From contig CAZZCN010000004.1 in NCBI GenBank assembly GCA_964652975.1, forward strand, positions 20,430-84,429: DNA of 64,000 nucleotides. Direction: 5' to 3'. Position 1 is the first letter of the stretch. Each line of letters opens with the position of its first letter. This document shows positions 26,979-36,734 of this stretch, piece by piece. Origin of the DNA: CAZZCN01 sp964652975. Lineage in GTDB: Bacteria; Bacillota; Clostridia; Saccharofermentanales; UBA5734. The position numbers and the translations under genes were made by a program. A model generated the notes under the pieces. The model worked only from the letters and a program-made list of their open reading frames with translations, had not been told where the DNA came from and did no database searches.

Positions 26979-28127
26979 TTAATTGTTTGTGTCTGTGCAT
27001 ATAAATCCAGCTTCTTTGTCCTCTCTGTCCGAGCAAGATACATTTTCTTTACACACTTTACACGAACCGGGAAGGTTTGCCAGCAGATAAGAAAGTTCCT
27101 TGTTATAAGCAAAAGCTTCGGCTGAATGATTGCTATTATTCACCAGTACAAGAGAGTCGCACATAACGGATATAGTATATATAAATGAAAAGGGGACACC
27201 GCCACAATTTATTATCACATGGTATGTGAAGTTTGTATGTTTAACCCACTTGATAACTGTTTCTATAAATCTCCTTACATGCGTTGGACTACATTCGAAC
27301 AGGTCATCGGTGCGCTCAACACATCTGAAATGGAAATTACCGTCTTTGTCAGGTGTCAGAAACAATCCGATATCCTCATGAGACAAATCATCGGCGATAA
27401 CACGCAGAAGTGCATCTGAAAGGGTATATCCGCTAGCTGCCGGGGTGATAAAGTCCGACATAAAAGGGGGGCAAAAATCAATCTCGACAATTTTGAAGCC
27501 ATTCTCAAGCTTATCCTTGATCAGATTTGCAACACAGACTCTTCGAAGAGCAGGACAGGCATCACCTGCGACGCATGTTAACCCTTTCGATGTTGAATTT
27601 TCTGAGAGATTTGGATTATCATTTATAAACTGTTCTATTGTGGAAATAATATCAGCCATTGAAGAGTATTTATAAATATTAGGAACTCCCCCGGTATCTA
27701 CTCTATCAAAATTAGAAACATTATCCTTGCACGCACCGTCATTTGCTCTATCGAAATTTGTTGTAAAGGTATTATTTGCACCTTCAACAACCCCACCGAT
27801 ATTAGCTGCAATTGTATCAACTCCACCAATATCGGATACTATACTCTCGGTCAGGACCATTTGAAATGCCTTCTCAGGTGCATTGTAGAAATGCTGCGGG
27901 TGATAAATTACCAGAGTGGTATCCCAAGCTATAGATAATGATGAAAGGTCTGTCGGTCTTAGAAAATCGGATTCTACAGCGACATCTATTACATCACTTA
28001 ATCCAGAATGGCCTTCAACATATGTTTTCCAATCAACACAGTTAAAAAACTTGGACTTGCCGGTAATTGCCTTGCTGACATTGGCACAGTACATATAATC
28101 AGAATCGAGTAAAATAACTTGAACCAT
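26979..28127 (-). CDS. TadZ/CpaE-like protein
   Basis: From ATG 28127 (AGAAAGGATTAGG upstream) the protein is 382 residues. The N-terminal part (MVQVILLDSDYMYCANVSKAI) resembles the receiver-like domain of CpaE/TadZ. A low-complexity Asn/Gly/Asp stretch with repeated NFDR(A/V) follows around residues 95-150. Then comes a ParA/MinD-like fold in which the P-loop position reads GLTCVAGDACPALRR, without the GKT Lys-Thr. Degenerate P-loops occur in TadZ, which marks the pilus assembly pole. It is the first gene of the tad operon. The assignment rests mostly on context and fold pattern. Confidence 0.65.
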   Translation of the reverse strand: MVQVILLDSDYMYCANVSKAITGKSKFFNCVDWKTYVEGHSGLSDVIDVAVESDFLRPTDLSSLSIAWDTTLVIYHPQHFYNAPEKAFQMVLTESIVSDIGGVDTIAANIGGVVEGANNTFTTNFDRANDGACKDNVSNFDRVDTGGVPNIYKYSSMADIISTIEQFINDNPNLSENSTSKGLTCVAGDACPALRRVCVANLIKDKLENGFKIVEIDFCPPFMSDFITPAASGYTLSDALLRVIADDLSHEDIGLFLTPDKDGNFHFRCVERTDDLFECSPTHVRRFIETVIKWVKHTNFTYHVIINCGGVPFSFIYTISVMCDSLVLVNNSNHSAEAFAYNKELSYLLANLPGSCKVCKENVSCSDREDKEAGFICTDTNN

Positions 28128-28179
28128 TAGAGGGCACCTAATCCTTTCTAAAAATGCAATATATGAATGCAAATCTTGC

Positions 28180-28339
28180 GAACAATTACTAAACTTTATG
28201 AAGCAATACCAAATTTTATGAAGCAAAACCAAACCTTACGAACTATTGCCAACCCTTATTAACTATTGCCAACCCTTATTAACTATTGCCAACCCTTATT
28301 AACTATTGCCAACACTTACGAACAATTACCAAATCCATG
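28180..28339. repeat. 20-bp tandem repeat, eight units, upstream of tadZ
   Basis: Eight units of exactly 20 bases start at 28180, 28200 and so on to 28320. The consensus is (G/T)AACTATTGCCAACCCTTA(T/C), with the outer units most diverged and the inner four nearly identical, the usual pattern of unequal crossover. There is no spacer, so it is not CRISPR. It lies in the leader or promoter region of the tad operon. Confidence 0.92.
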
Positions 28340-28468
28340 TCCTAATTCTAAACCTTTTCTCAGCAAAAATAAGCCGCTAAAAATATACATTTTTCGACAA
28401 AAAGGGAAAAAAACAAACGTTTAGTTATATTATGTGCACGCTGAAAATTTTGAAGTGGGTTACAAATC

Positions 28469-28556
28469 ATAGCAAACTATATTTTGTTGAATAATTGAAA
28501 ATGCGCAAAAATAGTTTGCCGAATGCATTTTGATAGCATATATGTTTTACAACTTA
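28469..28556. repeat. Dispersed structured element, copy 1
   Basis: GCAAACT (28472-28478) and AGTTTGC (28513-28519) pair across 34 bases, followed by CGAATGC(A)TTTT(G)AT(A)GCA. The same arrangement with the same 34-base distance is at 36735-36820. Confidence 0.7.
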
Positions 28557-28590
28557 TTGCTACGTATTACTTGAGTATAATAAGGGATTT

Positions 28591-30569
28591 TTATGACTTG
28601 ATGCATTTTACATAGGCCATTCTATTAGAGTCGGCGTCAATGCTAACAAGCAATCCATTAACATTCATGTCGCAATTTACCATGCCAATTAAAACCTGCT
28701 GGGCTTCATAGCTTATTGTCTCTCCAGGCAAAATCAGGGGAATGCCTGGTGGATAAGGGACAACGGCTGAGTATAGGATGCGGCCTGCGCAACAGTCTAA
28801 GGAAACATCTTCTATGTTGTCAATGTTATTTCTGACAATGCTAAAATCCAAAACTTCCTTTGAATAATCACAATAATAATAATCTATATGATTATGTAAT
28901 GATTTTTCAAATATATCTGTGTGCAAATTTGATTGATAAAAATTAGATGCATTTTCTGTAATTGACACATCTTCAGGAAAAGCCGCAGCTTTTTTATTGT
29001 GCCTGGTAGAATTCAGATCCATTTCATTCAACACCCCTGCTAGCTTTGCAAAATCTTCAGAAGCGTTACCGAACTTACAAATCAATACAATATCACGGGT
29101 ATCATGAAATTCAACATAAATACCGTACCCGGCTAGTTCTTCGCATACTTGGCGAGGACCCAAAGGCATATTTTCTAGATTAAAAACGATTCGAAACAAA
29201 TCAACTGAAATATTTTGTGATGAAAGTACTTTTGCTTGATTGGGTAGCGAGTGATTCGCATCTTCATGACTTGCTAAAGCTCGATTCGCATCTTCATGAC
29301 TTGCTAAAGCTCGATTCGCATCTTCATGAATTGATAAAACTCGATTCTCATCTTCATGATTTGCTAAAACTCGATACTCATTTCCATGATTCAGCAAATC
29401 CCTATACTCTTCGGAAAGGCAATTCCGCCAGTTGTCAGAAAGCAGTGTATAAAAATGCCGGATATTGTCGAACAACTCATATGTCTTTCTTTCGCCGAAC
29501 TTTGACAGGTATGCTCTTGCAAAGTCCAGGGATGCTGCAATCAAAAAAGACGGACTTGATGTTGTAACCATAGACAATGAGTCTTGAAGCGCGGTTTCGA
29601 TATCCGGACGAGGGAATCTGCCAGAGCTTACCAGGGCGTGGGTAACGTGCAAAAATGCTCCCTGAGTCAATGCGGGCGAAGTTTTGTGAGCACTTTGAAT
29701 GACAATGTCTCCACCTGCTGTAATAGCGGATTCTGGCAACAATGAGGGGCAAAAATGAAAGTGCGTCCCATGGGCTTCATCAACTATTAGCATCTTGCCG
29801 CTTTTGTGAACAGCGTCAGCAATTTTCGCAATATCCAGACATCTTCCGTAATAATCTGGACGGGTCAAAAACACCAAGGCTGCATCCTTATGAGCGACTA
29901 ATGTGTCGGAAAGGCTCTCCTGTGAAGTGTAAACAAGTCTCAGACTGTACATTATGCAAGCATTAATAACACTCTTATGTACATTTCTAAAGACAATTAT
30001 CTTGTCGCCCGGCTTTGTTGTAGATAAAAGCGCTGCATGTATGGCAATAGTCGACCCTGCCGTAATGAAAAAGGTCGAAAAGGCGCCAAAAGCTTTAGCG
30101 GCAAGCACTTGGGCTTCCTTTACAGGCCCTGTCGGGTTATTTATATCGTCCGTAAGTTCAAATTCAGTTGTATCAAGGGCCAAAAAATCAAAACAGCCTG
30201 CAGCCAATCCTGATTTGACTGCTGCCGATTCTGCGCTGACTGTTGACGATTCCGCGTTGACTGCTGNNNNNNNNNNNNNNNNNNNNNNNNNNNNNNNNNN
30301 NNNNNNNNNNNNNNNNNNNNNNNNNNNNNNNNNNNNNNNNNNNNNNNNNNNNNNNNNNNNNNNNNNGATTTGACTGCTGCCGATTCTGCGCTGACTGTTG
30401 ACGATTCCGCGTTGACTGCTGATACCCCTGAGTCACCATTATCTAAACCAGAAAAGCAAATTCCTCTGGTATGTCCAGGCATATGAAAAGAAACCTTTTC
30501 GCTGTTATAACAGTTCAAAAGCATCTCTATCACTGGTGTGTCACTTACTGGAATATCTGATGAAAACAT
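28591..30569 (-). CDS. Orn/Lys/Arg decarboxylase family, PLP-dependent (interrupted by assembly gap)
   Basis: The frames at 28591-30207 and 30141-30569 join into one 607-residue protein when the 55-base duplicate and N are collapsed. It has VSFHMPGHTRG at the N-terminus, LIVDEAHGTHFHF and the PLP lysine motif SAHKTSPALTQGA, and the C-terminal wing domain with PPGIPLILPGE. It removes the carboxyl group from Lys, Arg or Orn to form a polyamine precursor; the substrate cannot be told. Two low-complexity inserts are present: Ser/Ala/Val repeats near residue 50-70 and five HEDANRALAS-like decapeptides near 275-330. It follows the Q/N-rich gene by 6 bases. Confidence 0.88.
29250..29400 (-). repeat. 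30-bp in-frame tandem repeat inside the decarboxylase
   Basis: Five copies of a 30-base unit encode variants of (N/S)HEDANR(A/V)LA. The number of bases keeps the frame. It lies between the large PLP domain and the C-terminal domain, so it is probably tolerated as a surface loop. Confidence 0.9.
30212..30421. repeat. 100-N gap (30267-30366) flanked by identical 55-base sequences
   Basis: Bases 30212-30266 and 30367-30421 are identical. They lie in the Ser/Ala/Val repeat near the start of the decarboxylase. Collapsing them restores one frame. Confidence 0.9.
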
Positions 30570-30575
30570 AATTGG

Positions 30576-31223
30576 TTAGTCTAGCTTGGCGTTGTGTATC
30601 TCTGCAATTTCAAGCCATATCTCTTTTTCGATTCGCTCGTTCTCTCTCTTGATATCTTCGTATGTCTCTTCAAATTTTACTTTGTGGTCTTCCCATTTCC
30701 TTACGGGTTTAGCGTTCTGAACGTTTTGGTTATTAGAATTACGCTGAGCACCTTGAAATTGCTGGTTCTGCTGAGGACGCTGATTGTTATTAGCCTGAGG
30801 GGGTTTAGGGAGCTGACCGGCATTAACTGGTCTGGATGCTGGATTATTCTGCTGTGGTGCATTAGGGGTCTTGCTGGCATTTGTGTTAAAAGACTGAGGC
30901 TGACCCTGGACAGTCTGAGATTGCTGCGGTCTTGGCACTTGCTGCTGTGGCTGTCTTGCACCTTGGGACTGTTGTTGTGGTTGAGTGGGCTTGTTTATAG
31001 AAGGCTCATTTCTGAATCCGGCCTTGTGCCTGGGAGCGTTTCTTGTGTCATCTCCGCTGCTTCCGAATTCCTTGATCTGTTCTGCGGAGCGTTGGTTGTT
31101 CTTCTTTTTCTTATGATAGGGGTTGGCATAGCCGGACCGTTGTCCTTGCTGTGATCTCTGATTAGAAGCGCCGCCTTGAGCGCCTCGAGAGCTTGTATTT
31201 GCATTATCGTTATTAGAATCCAT
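30576..31223 (-). CDS. Q/N/P-rich disordered protein of unknown function
   Basis: The 215-residue protein starts at ATG 31223 after GGAGGGACTTAC. It opens with an Asn/Ser/Gly-rich part, a Lys cluster (HKKKKNNQRS), then about 100 residues dominated by Gln, Asn and Pro, and closes with a charged helix (WEDHKVKFEETYEDIKRENERIEKEIWLEIAEI). The composition suggests disorder or prion-like behaviour. It has no signal peptide, so it is likely cytosolic. It is the first gene of a pair with the decarboxylase, 6 bases apart. Confidence 0.75.
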   Translation of the reverse strand: MDSNNDNANTSSRGAQGGASNQRSQQGQRSGYANPYHKKKKNNQRSAEQIKEFGSSGDDTRNAPRHKAGFRNEPSINKPTQPQQQSQGARQPQQQVPRPQQSQTVQGQPQSFNTNASKTPNAPQQNNPASRPVNAGQLPKPPQANNNQRPQQNQQFQGAQRNSNNQNVQNAKPVRKWEDHKVKFEETYEDIKRENERIEKEIWLEIAEIHNAKLD

Positions 31224-31440
31224 GTAAGTCCCTCCAAAAATTAATTAAAAAATGGTATAAAATCACCAGTTTCACAATTGTTAACAAAAATTGCTTATTC
31301 TTGTTGTCAAAATACTTATTAATGCCAATATTTTATTGTATAAGTAATTGTATTAATTCATTTGCTATAATATACTATAATATATTAATGCATTGGAAAA
31401 GTATACCAAAAATTCATCAAATTATCAAAGGAGAATTTTT

Positions 31441-33284
31441 ATGTTAAATAATGCATCTGAAAACGAAGACGAAAAAGTATTAAATGAAGACACAGTAGCC
31501 AAAGGAGAGAATATGACAACTGAAGATCTGCCTAACGAAAATAATACTTTCCCCCCCGATTACGAAACGAAAAATACAGCTGACACATCAGAGCATATTG
31601 ATAATAATGGCAATGACATTATGTCCGAACAGTCTGGAACAGCTTTAAATGAAGCAGACCAATCCTTTAATAATTCATATGAAAATGCAGATCATAGGAA
31701 TGTTGTTCAAGATGCATATCCCAACCCAACACAGCAGAATGCATATCCCAACCCAACACAGCAGAATGCATATCCCAACCCAACACAGCAGAANNNNNNN
31801 NNNNNNNNNNNNNNNNNNNNNNNNNNNNNNNNNNNNNNNNNNNNNNNNNNNNNNNNNNNNNNNNNNNNNNNNNNNNNNNNNNNNNNNNNNNNNATGCATA
31901 TCCCAACCCAACACAGCAGAATGCATATCCCAACCCAACACAGCAGAATGCATATTCTATGGCAGACGAAATGGATTCCTCTCCGGTTAATGATCCCGTG
32001 GGTAATGATCCTGTAGATTACAATACACAGTCTGGTGGTCAGCCTTCAGCATCCGAAGAACAGAACAAGTCGAATTTCTATTATCATCCGTTGCACGAGC
32101 CTGCTGTCGAAAAGGCTAAGAAGGAGAAGAAGGATAAGCAGGAGCGTTCATTCAGAAGAGGACGGATGGTTCTTGCATTTTTATGTGTCATACTTGCGAC
32201 GAGTATAATAACCAGTGCTGTGTCATACAGTGTCTGGGATTATTATGCAAAGCGTGATAACAATAACGACGGTTTTTTCTCCTCTGAAGATATCTCGGAA
32301 GATGTTACAGAAAGCAATGGCACAACATCAGAAAATCTGGTGAATTCACAGGATTCCGCAGGCAGGACAAAGCTTACTGCTTCACAAGTAAATAAGAAAG
32401 TGAGTCCTTCGGTTGTCTTTATAGCCATCACAGCGACAACGACCGATTTTTTTGGACAGGATCAGACCCAGACCGGATCGGGATCAGGTATAATTATTTC
32501 CAATGACGGATATATAGTAACAAATTTCCACGTTGTAGATGGCAGCGAGGAAGTTAATGTCAAGCTAAATGATGGCAAGTCGTACAAGGCGAAGCTTATC
32601 GGCAAGGATGCGCAGACTGACCTGGCAGTCATTAAGATAGATGCGAAGAACTTGAAGGCTGCAACACTTGGAGATTCAAGCAAACTAGAAGTAGGGGATA
32701 CGGCACTGGCTATAGGTAATCCACTGGGAACCGAAAATGGTTCTTTGACTGTCGGAGTAATAAGTGCATTGAACCGGGTTATTGCAATAGAGAATTTCTC
32801 GATGAATCTCATACAGACCGATGCCGCTGTTAATCCCGGCAATTCCGGTGGAGCACTCGCAAATGCTTATGGCGAAGTAATTGGAATTGTTAATGCCAAG
32901 ACAAGTGCTGTTGGAATTGAAGGATTGGGATACGCGATACCTATCAATGAAGCCAAGACCGTTGTTAACCTATTGAGAACCAAAGGATATGTTCCAAGGG
33001 TTATAATTGGAATCAGTATAGAGGATATAACTAAAGAAATTGCAGATAAGTACGGTTTACCTGTGGGCGTTTATATTGAAAGTGTAACCAAGGGAAGTCC
33101 AGCAGATAAAGCCGGAATAAAGCCAAGAGATGTTATCATTGCTATTGATGGCAAGAAAGTCGAGACCAGCGCTGAGCTGGCAGCAATCAGGGACAAGCGC
33201 AAAGCAGGAGACGTTCTAAACGTTCGAATTGTGCGCCAAAGCAAAGAAATGACACTCAAGCTGACCCTTGAGGATGGAAAGTAG
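31441..33284 (+). CDS. HtrA/DegP-family serine protease with PDZ domain (interrupted by assembly gap)
   Basis: The gene starts at ATG 31441 after AAAGGAG and, with the gap collapsed, encodes at least 562 residues. The cytoplasmic N-terminus of about 230 residues is acidic and contains tandem AYPNPTQQN nonapeptides. A membrane helix (MVLAFLCVILATSIITSAV) precedes the protease domain with triad His in TNFHVVDG, Asp in TDLAVIKI and Ser in GNSGGAL. One PDZ domain (GVYIESVTKGSPADKAGIKPRDVI) ends the protein. It degrades or refolds damaged envelope proteins. The long repeated N-terminus is unusual. Confidence 0.92.
31713..31948 (+). repeat. 27-bp coding repeat (AYPNPTQQN) with 100-N gap at 31794-31893
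   Basis: Three full units precede the gap and two follow. The 55 bases on each side (31739-31793 and 31894-31948) are identical, so the assembler could not size the array. The true copy number is unknown, but any number keeps the frame. Confidence 0.9.
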
Positions 33285-33318
33285 TACATAAATATCTATT
33301 TTATAAATATAACACGTG

Positions 33319-33354
33319 AAAAGCAATTTGGGCTTACAACCAGATTGCTTTTTT
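33319..33354 (+). terminator. Terminator after htrA
   Basis: AAAGCAATTTGG pairs with CCAGATTGCTTT around a loop of about eight bases, followed by a T-run. Confidence 0.8.
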
Positions 33355-33480
33355 ATAGTGTTTCTTTATCAGGCAACCACATGTATTTGTTTTATTGAAT
33401 ATAGCCAGGAATAAAGCATTTCAAGGGGTAGGCGGGATCAAGGATACAATGATTATAATAATTGAATTGGATTGAAATTC

Positions 33481-33510
33481 TTGCCAAACAAGGCAAAAAT
33501 GAAGTATAAT
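33481..33510 (+). promoter_or_regulatory. Probable promoter of serS
   Basis: TTGCCA at 33481-33486, an 18-base spacer and TATAAT at 33505-33510. The spacer contains the palindrome-like TTGCC-AAACAA-GGCAA. The 118-base leader shows no T-box motif. Confidence 0.65.
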
Positions 33511-33628
33511 GCATAAATACAAAATAGATTGATGCAAAAATGTAAATGATATTTAGAAATGATTATTATCAATAATATGAAAAGCAAGTGCAATTAAAAC
33601 TCAATACTACTTGACGAGGAGAACGAAA

Positions 33629-34915
33629 ATGCTTGATATCAACATGATAAGGAATACACCGGATGCAGTAAGGGACAGGCTTGAACAAAGGGGATTCACC
33701 GCGGATTTTACATTGCTTTTAGAGCAGGATAGAAAGCGCCGCGATCTAATCCGCGAGACCGAACAGTACAAGGCTGATAAGAACAAAGTATCTGCAATGA
33801 TCCCTCAACTCAAGAAGGAGGGCAAAGATTGCGAGGAGCTTTTTGCAAAAGTAAGGGAAGATTCTGAGAAAATCAAGCAAAACGATATTTACATTGCAGA
33901 GCTTGATTTAAAAATCGAAGAGTTCATGGTGTCACTGCCGAACTTGACAGATGACGACGTAGTGCCCGGAGGCAAAGAGAATAACAAGGTTGTCAGTGTT
34001 TTTGGTGTAAAACCAGAGTTTGATTTCACTCCGAAACACCATGTCGATATTGCTGAAAGCCTTGGAATAATTGATTATGCACGTGGAGTGAAGCTTGGTG
34101 GAAGCGGGTTTTGGATATACAGGGGAGCAGGGTCAAGCCTCGAGTGGGCCATTCTTAACTTTTTCATAGAGGAACACCTCAAAGACGGTTACGAGATGCT
34201 CATGGTTCCGCATATTTTGAATTATCAGTGCGGTTATACAGCAGGACAGTTTCCGAAATTCAAGGACGATGTTTTTCAGTTGAAGAACGATGACAATGAT
34301 GATTTTACGCATTTTATCCTTCCTACAGCAGAGACGGCTCTTGTTAATTTGCACCGTGATGAGATTATAGACGAGGACAGACTGCCTTTCAGGTATTTTT
34401 CATATACTCCATGCTACCGGAAAGAAGCCGGAAGCTACAGAGCGGAAGAGCGCGGGATGATAAGAGGACATCAGTTCAACAAGGTTGAGATGGTTATATA
34501 TGCCAAGCCGGAGGATTCTAACAATGCATTTGAGGAGCTTGTAGGTAAGGCGCAAAGGCTGGTTGAACTTCTCGGGCTTCATCATCGTGTAAGCAAGCTG
34601 GCCGCTGGTGATTGCTCGGCATCAATGAAGAAGACATATGATATCGAAGTATGGATACCAAGCATGAATGATTACAAGGAAGTCAGTTCAGCATCCAATG
34701 CAGGCGACTATCAGTCACGTAGAGGTAATATGAAGTTTCGCCGCAAGGATACGGGCAAACTTGAACTTATGCACACACTGAATGCATCCGGTCTTGCCAC
34801 AAGTAGAATACTTCCCGCCATAATGGAACAATTCCAGCAGGCAGACGGCAGCGTAATTGTGCCTGAAGTACTGCGTAAATGGATGGGCGGCTTGGACAGA
34901 ATTTCAGTGAAATAA
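33629..34915 (+). CDS. serS: Seryl-tRNA synthetase
   Basis: The 428-residue class II synthetase starts at ATG 33629 after ACGAGGAGAACG. It has the N-terminal coiled-coil arm (residues about 1-110), then motif 2 (YRKEAGSYRAEERGMIRGHQF) and motif 3 (NASGLATSRILPAIMEQFQ). It charges tRNA-Ser; a tRNA-Ser gene lies 11 kb downstream. This protein belongs to the bacterial type. Confidence 0.95.
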   Translation: MLDINMIRNTPDAVRDRLEQRGFTADFTLLLEQDRKRRDLIRETEQYKADKNKVSAMIPQLKKEGKDCEELFAKVREDSEKIKQNDIYIAELDLKIEEFMVSLPNLTDDDVVPGGKENNKVVSVFGVKPEFDFTPKHHVDIAESLGIIDYARGVKLGGSGFWIYRGAGSSLEWAILNFFIEEHLKDGYEMLMVPHILNYQCGYTAGQFPKFKDDVFQLKNDDNDDFTHFILPTAETALVNLHRDEIIDEDRLPFRYFSYTPCYRKEAGSYRAEERGMIRGHQFNKVEMVIYAKPEDSNNAFEELVGKAQRLVELLGLHHRVSKLAAGDCSASMKKTYDIEVWIPSMNDYKEVSSASNAGDYQSRRGNMKFRRKDTGKLELMHTLNASGLATSRILPAIMEQFQQADGSVIVPEVLRKWMGGLDRISVK

Positions 34916-35020
34916 AGAGTAATAAAAACTGAAAAGTTATCAGTAAAAAATAATAATTCCAAACAAAAAAGTTATACATAATATATAATAATTCCAATAC
35001 AAAAAGTTAGATATTAAAAT

Positions 35021-35056
35021 TACAACCATCGAAAAGAATTGCTGGTTGTATTTTTT
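35021..35056. terminator. Terminator after serS
   Basis: TACAACCA pairs with TGGTTGTA across 14 bases, followed by six T. It separates serS from the convergent lipoprotein gene. Confidence 0.7.
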
Positions 35057-35113
35057 ATATTGGAAATATATTTATTTGATATAAAATATTATATTCTGTT
35101 GATACTGCTATCT

Positions 35114-36463
35114 TCAATCCTTTTTCATATTGGAGATATCATAAGATCCTTTAGCATTCCAGTAGATGTACTCTTTGAATCCATGTTCATTAAGTGCCTG
35201 GATTTGACCGAATATCTGAGCCTGTGTATAGTCGTAAGCCTGTATATACGACCTGACATGGCTGAATCCCGGCTTCTCTGAAGACTTTTCAGAACTAAAA
35301 ACGGCGTTCAAAAATTTGTATGTCTCCTTATCGGGATCGGCAAATTTAGTACTGCCCATTACAGTTCCATTTGCGTAGTGTGAGGGATATATCATCGGTG
35401 ACAAGGTGTCCAGTCCCAATGATCCAAGGCTCTCCCAGTCCTGACCTATAAGCCTTCCATCAAGTTTGCTTGTAAGCACTATTCCAAATATATCTGCAGA
35501 CAGGGGAACTCCCAGCTCATCTTGGATTTTAAGTTTTGCTGTCAGTAAAAATCTATTAATAACCTCGATTTTGGTAGGAATCGTTCCTTCGGGACCGAAA
35601 TACTCGGCCGTCCGGAGAGAACTGCTGCATGTTGGAAAACGCACATAATCAAACTGTATCTCATCAAATCCAAGCTTTATAGCCTCGACCGCCAGGTCGA
35701 TATTGTATTGCCAGACGTCCTTGTTATAAGGATTCACAAACGGCTTTTTGCCTTCCAGCGGGTACTTCAGAACATTACCGTTTTTGTCTTTTATACACAG
35801 GTCTGGACGTTTCTCGGCAAGTTTGTGGTCTTTAAAACACACAATCCTGGCTATCAACTTTATTTTGTTGGCTTTTGCCTTGCTTATGAGCTCCTTGAAT
35901 GTGGTTTTATTTGTAATTGCTCCGATTTCATTCGCCAAAGGGGTCAAAGAGTTGAAATACACTCCGTTGGATTCCTTTACATCAACTACCAGGGCATTTA
36001 TAGTGCTATTATTTGCTATCACGATATTTTCATCAAGGTAAGTACCGTATGTCTTCGATCCGACATAAAGCGCGCGTATTTCGTTGTGGATAACCGTTTT
36101 AGGATTTGAAACTAACGGCAGTGGGCCGAAATAGTTTTTGACTATTTCACTTTCTTCTATCAAAGGGACAGCAGGCTTGGGCGATGGAGACGGAGTTACA
36201 GTCATTATTGTTGATGAAGACAGGCTGGATATATCGTTTGATTTGCTATTGGCATCATTTTTATTACATCCTGATGTTAAAAAAACAGACACAAAAAAAC
36301 ACATTAATGTCAACATTATAACCGGTCGACTTAAGCGTGAAAACACCATGATATTATGTTCAGCTGATTTTTTCGTTTCACATTTCTTGACACGTGAATT
36401 TCTTATCCTGTTTATATTTTTATAACCATTGTCATTGTTTCCAAGTGAAAATTTTAAGTGCAT
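35114..36463 (-). CDS. Putative glycoside hydrolase (DUF4015 family) lipoprotein
   Basis: The 449-residue protein has a lipobox LTSGC after a hydrophobic helix, a Ser/Thr/Pro spacer (SPSPKPAVP), then a TIM-barrel-type domain (IRALYVGSKTYG, ARIVCFKDHKLAEKRPDLCI, GFDEIQFDYVRFPT, PMIYPSHYA). The family is assigned as putative glycosidase acting on surface polysaccharide. ATG 36463 has a good site (GAAAGAGG), but it puts about 38 residues before the signal helix; an internal ATG nearer the helix lacks one. Confidence 0.82.
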   Translation of the reverse strand: MHLKFSLGNNDNGYKNINRIRNSRVKKCETKKSAEHNIMVFSRLSRPVIMLTLMCFFVSVFLTSGCNKNDANSKSNDISSLSSSTIMTVTPSPSPKPAVPLIEESEIVKNYFGPLPLVSNPKTVIHNEIRALYVGSKTYGTYLDENIVIANNSTINALVVDVKESNGVYFNSLTPLANEIGAITNKTTFKELISKAKANKIKLIARIVCFKDHKLAEKRPDLCIKDKNGNVLKYPLEGKKPFVNPYNKDVWQYNIDLAVEAIKLGFDEIQFDYVRFPTCSSSLRTAEYFGPEGTIPTKIEVINRFLLTAKLKIQDELGVPLSADIFGIVLTSKLDGRLIGQDWESLGSLGLDTLSPMIYPSHYANGTVMGSTKFADPDKETYKFLNAVFSSEKSSEKPGFSHVRSYIQAYDYTQAQIFGQIQALNEHGFKEYIYWNAKGSYDISNMKKD

Positions 36464-36686
36464 TATGAACCTCTTTCGTTAATTACTATTATTGTTTTAG
36501 CCATTATATTATATATATCGTATAATAGCCAGCTTATATGATGTGTATTCAGGGTTGCCTTTATGATTTTAGCTTCTCCAGATATGATATAAATTAGAAA
36601 ATCTTAACAATATGTCTGCATAATGCTATAAAAATTATAAACTGCAATTATAAACTGCAATTATAAATTGCATGTCTATAAACTGC

Positions 36687-36715
36687 TTGCTCGAACAGGC
36701 AAAAAATGTTAAAAT
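36687..36715 (+). promoter_or_regulatory. Possible promoter of the Nudix gene
   Basis: TTGCTC (36687-36692), a 17-base spacer and TAAAAT (36710-36715). The spacer GAACAGGCAAAAAATG resembles that of the serS promoter (AAACAAGGCAAAAATG). This region also has three short repeats of TATAAACTGCAAT-type sequence at 36635-36685. Confidence 0.4.
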
Positions 36716-36734
36716 TAAGTTAATTAATATAATA

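Noticed and set aside
28180..28339. Possible CRISPR array
   Set aside because: Units are contiguous 20-mers without unique spacers, and no cas gene is near.
33285..33628. T-box leader for serS
   Set aside because: The T-box sequence and specifier loop are not present; only a terminator of htrA and a promoter are seen.
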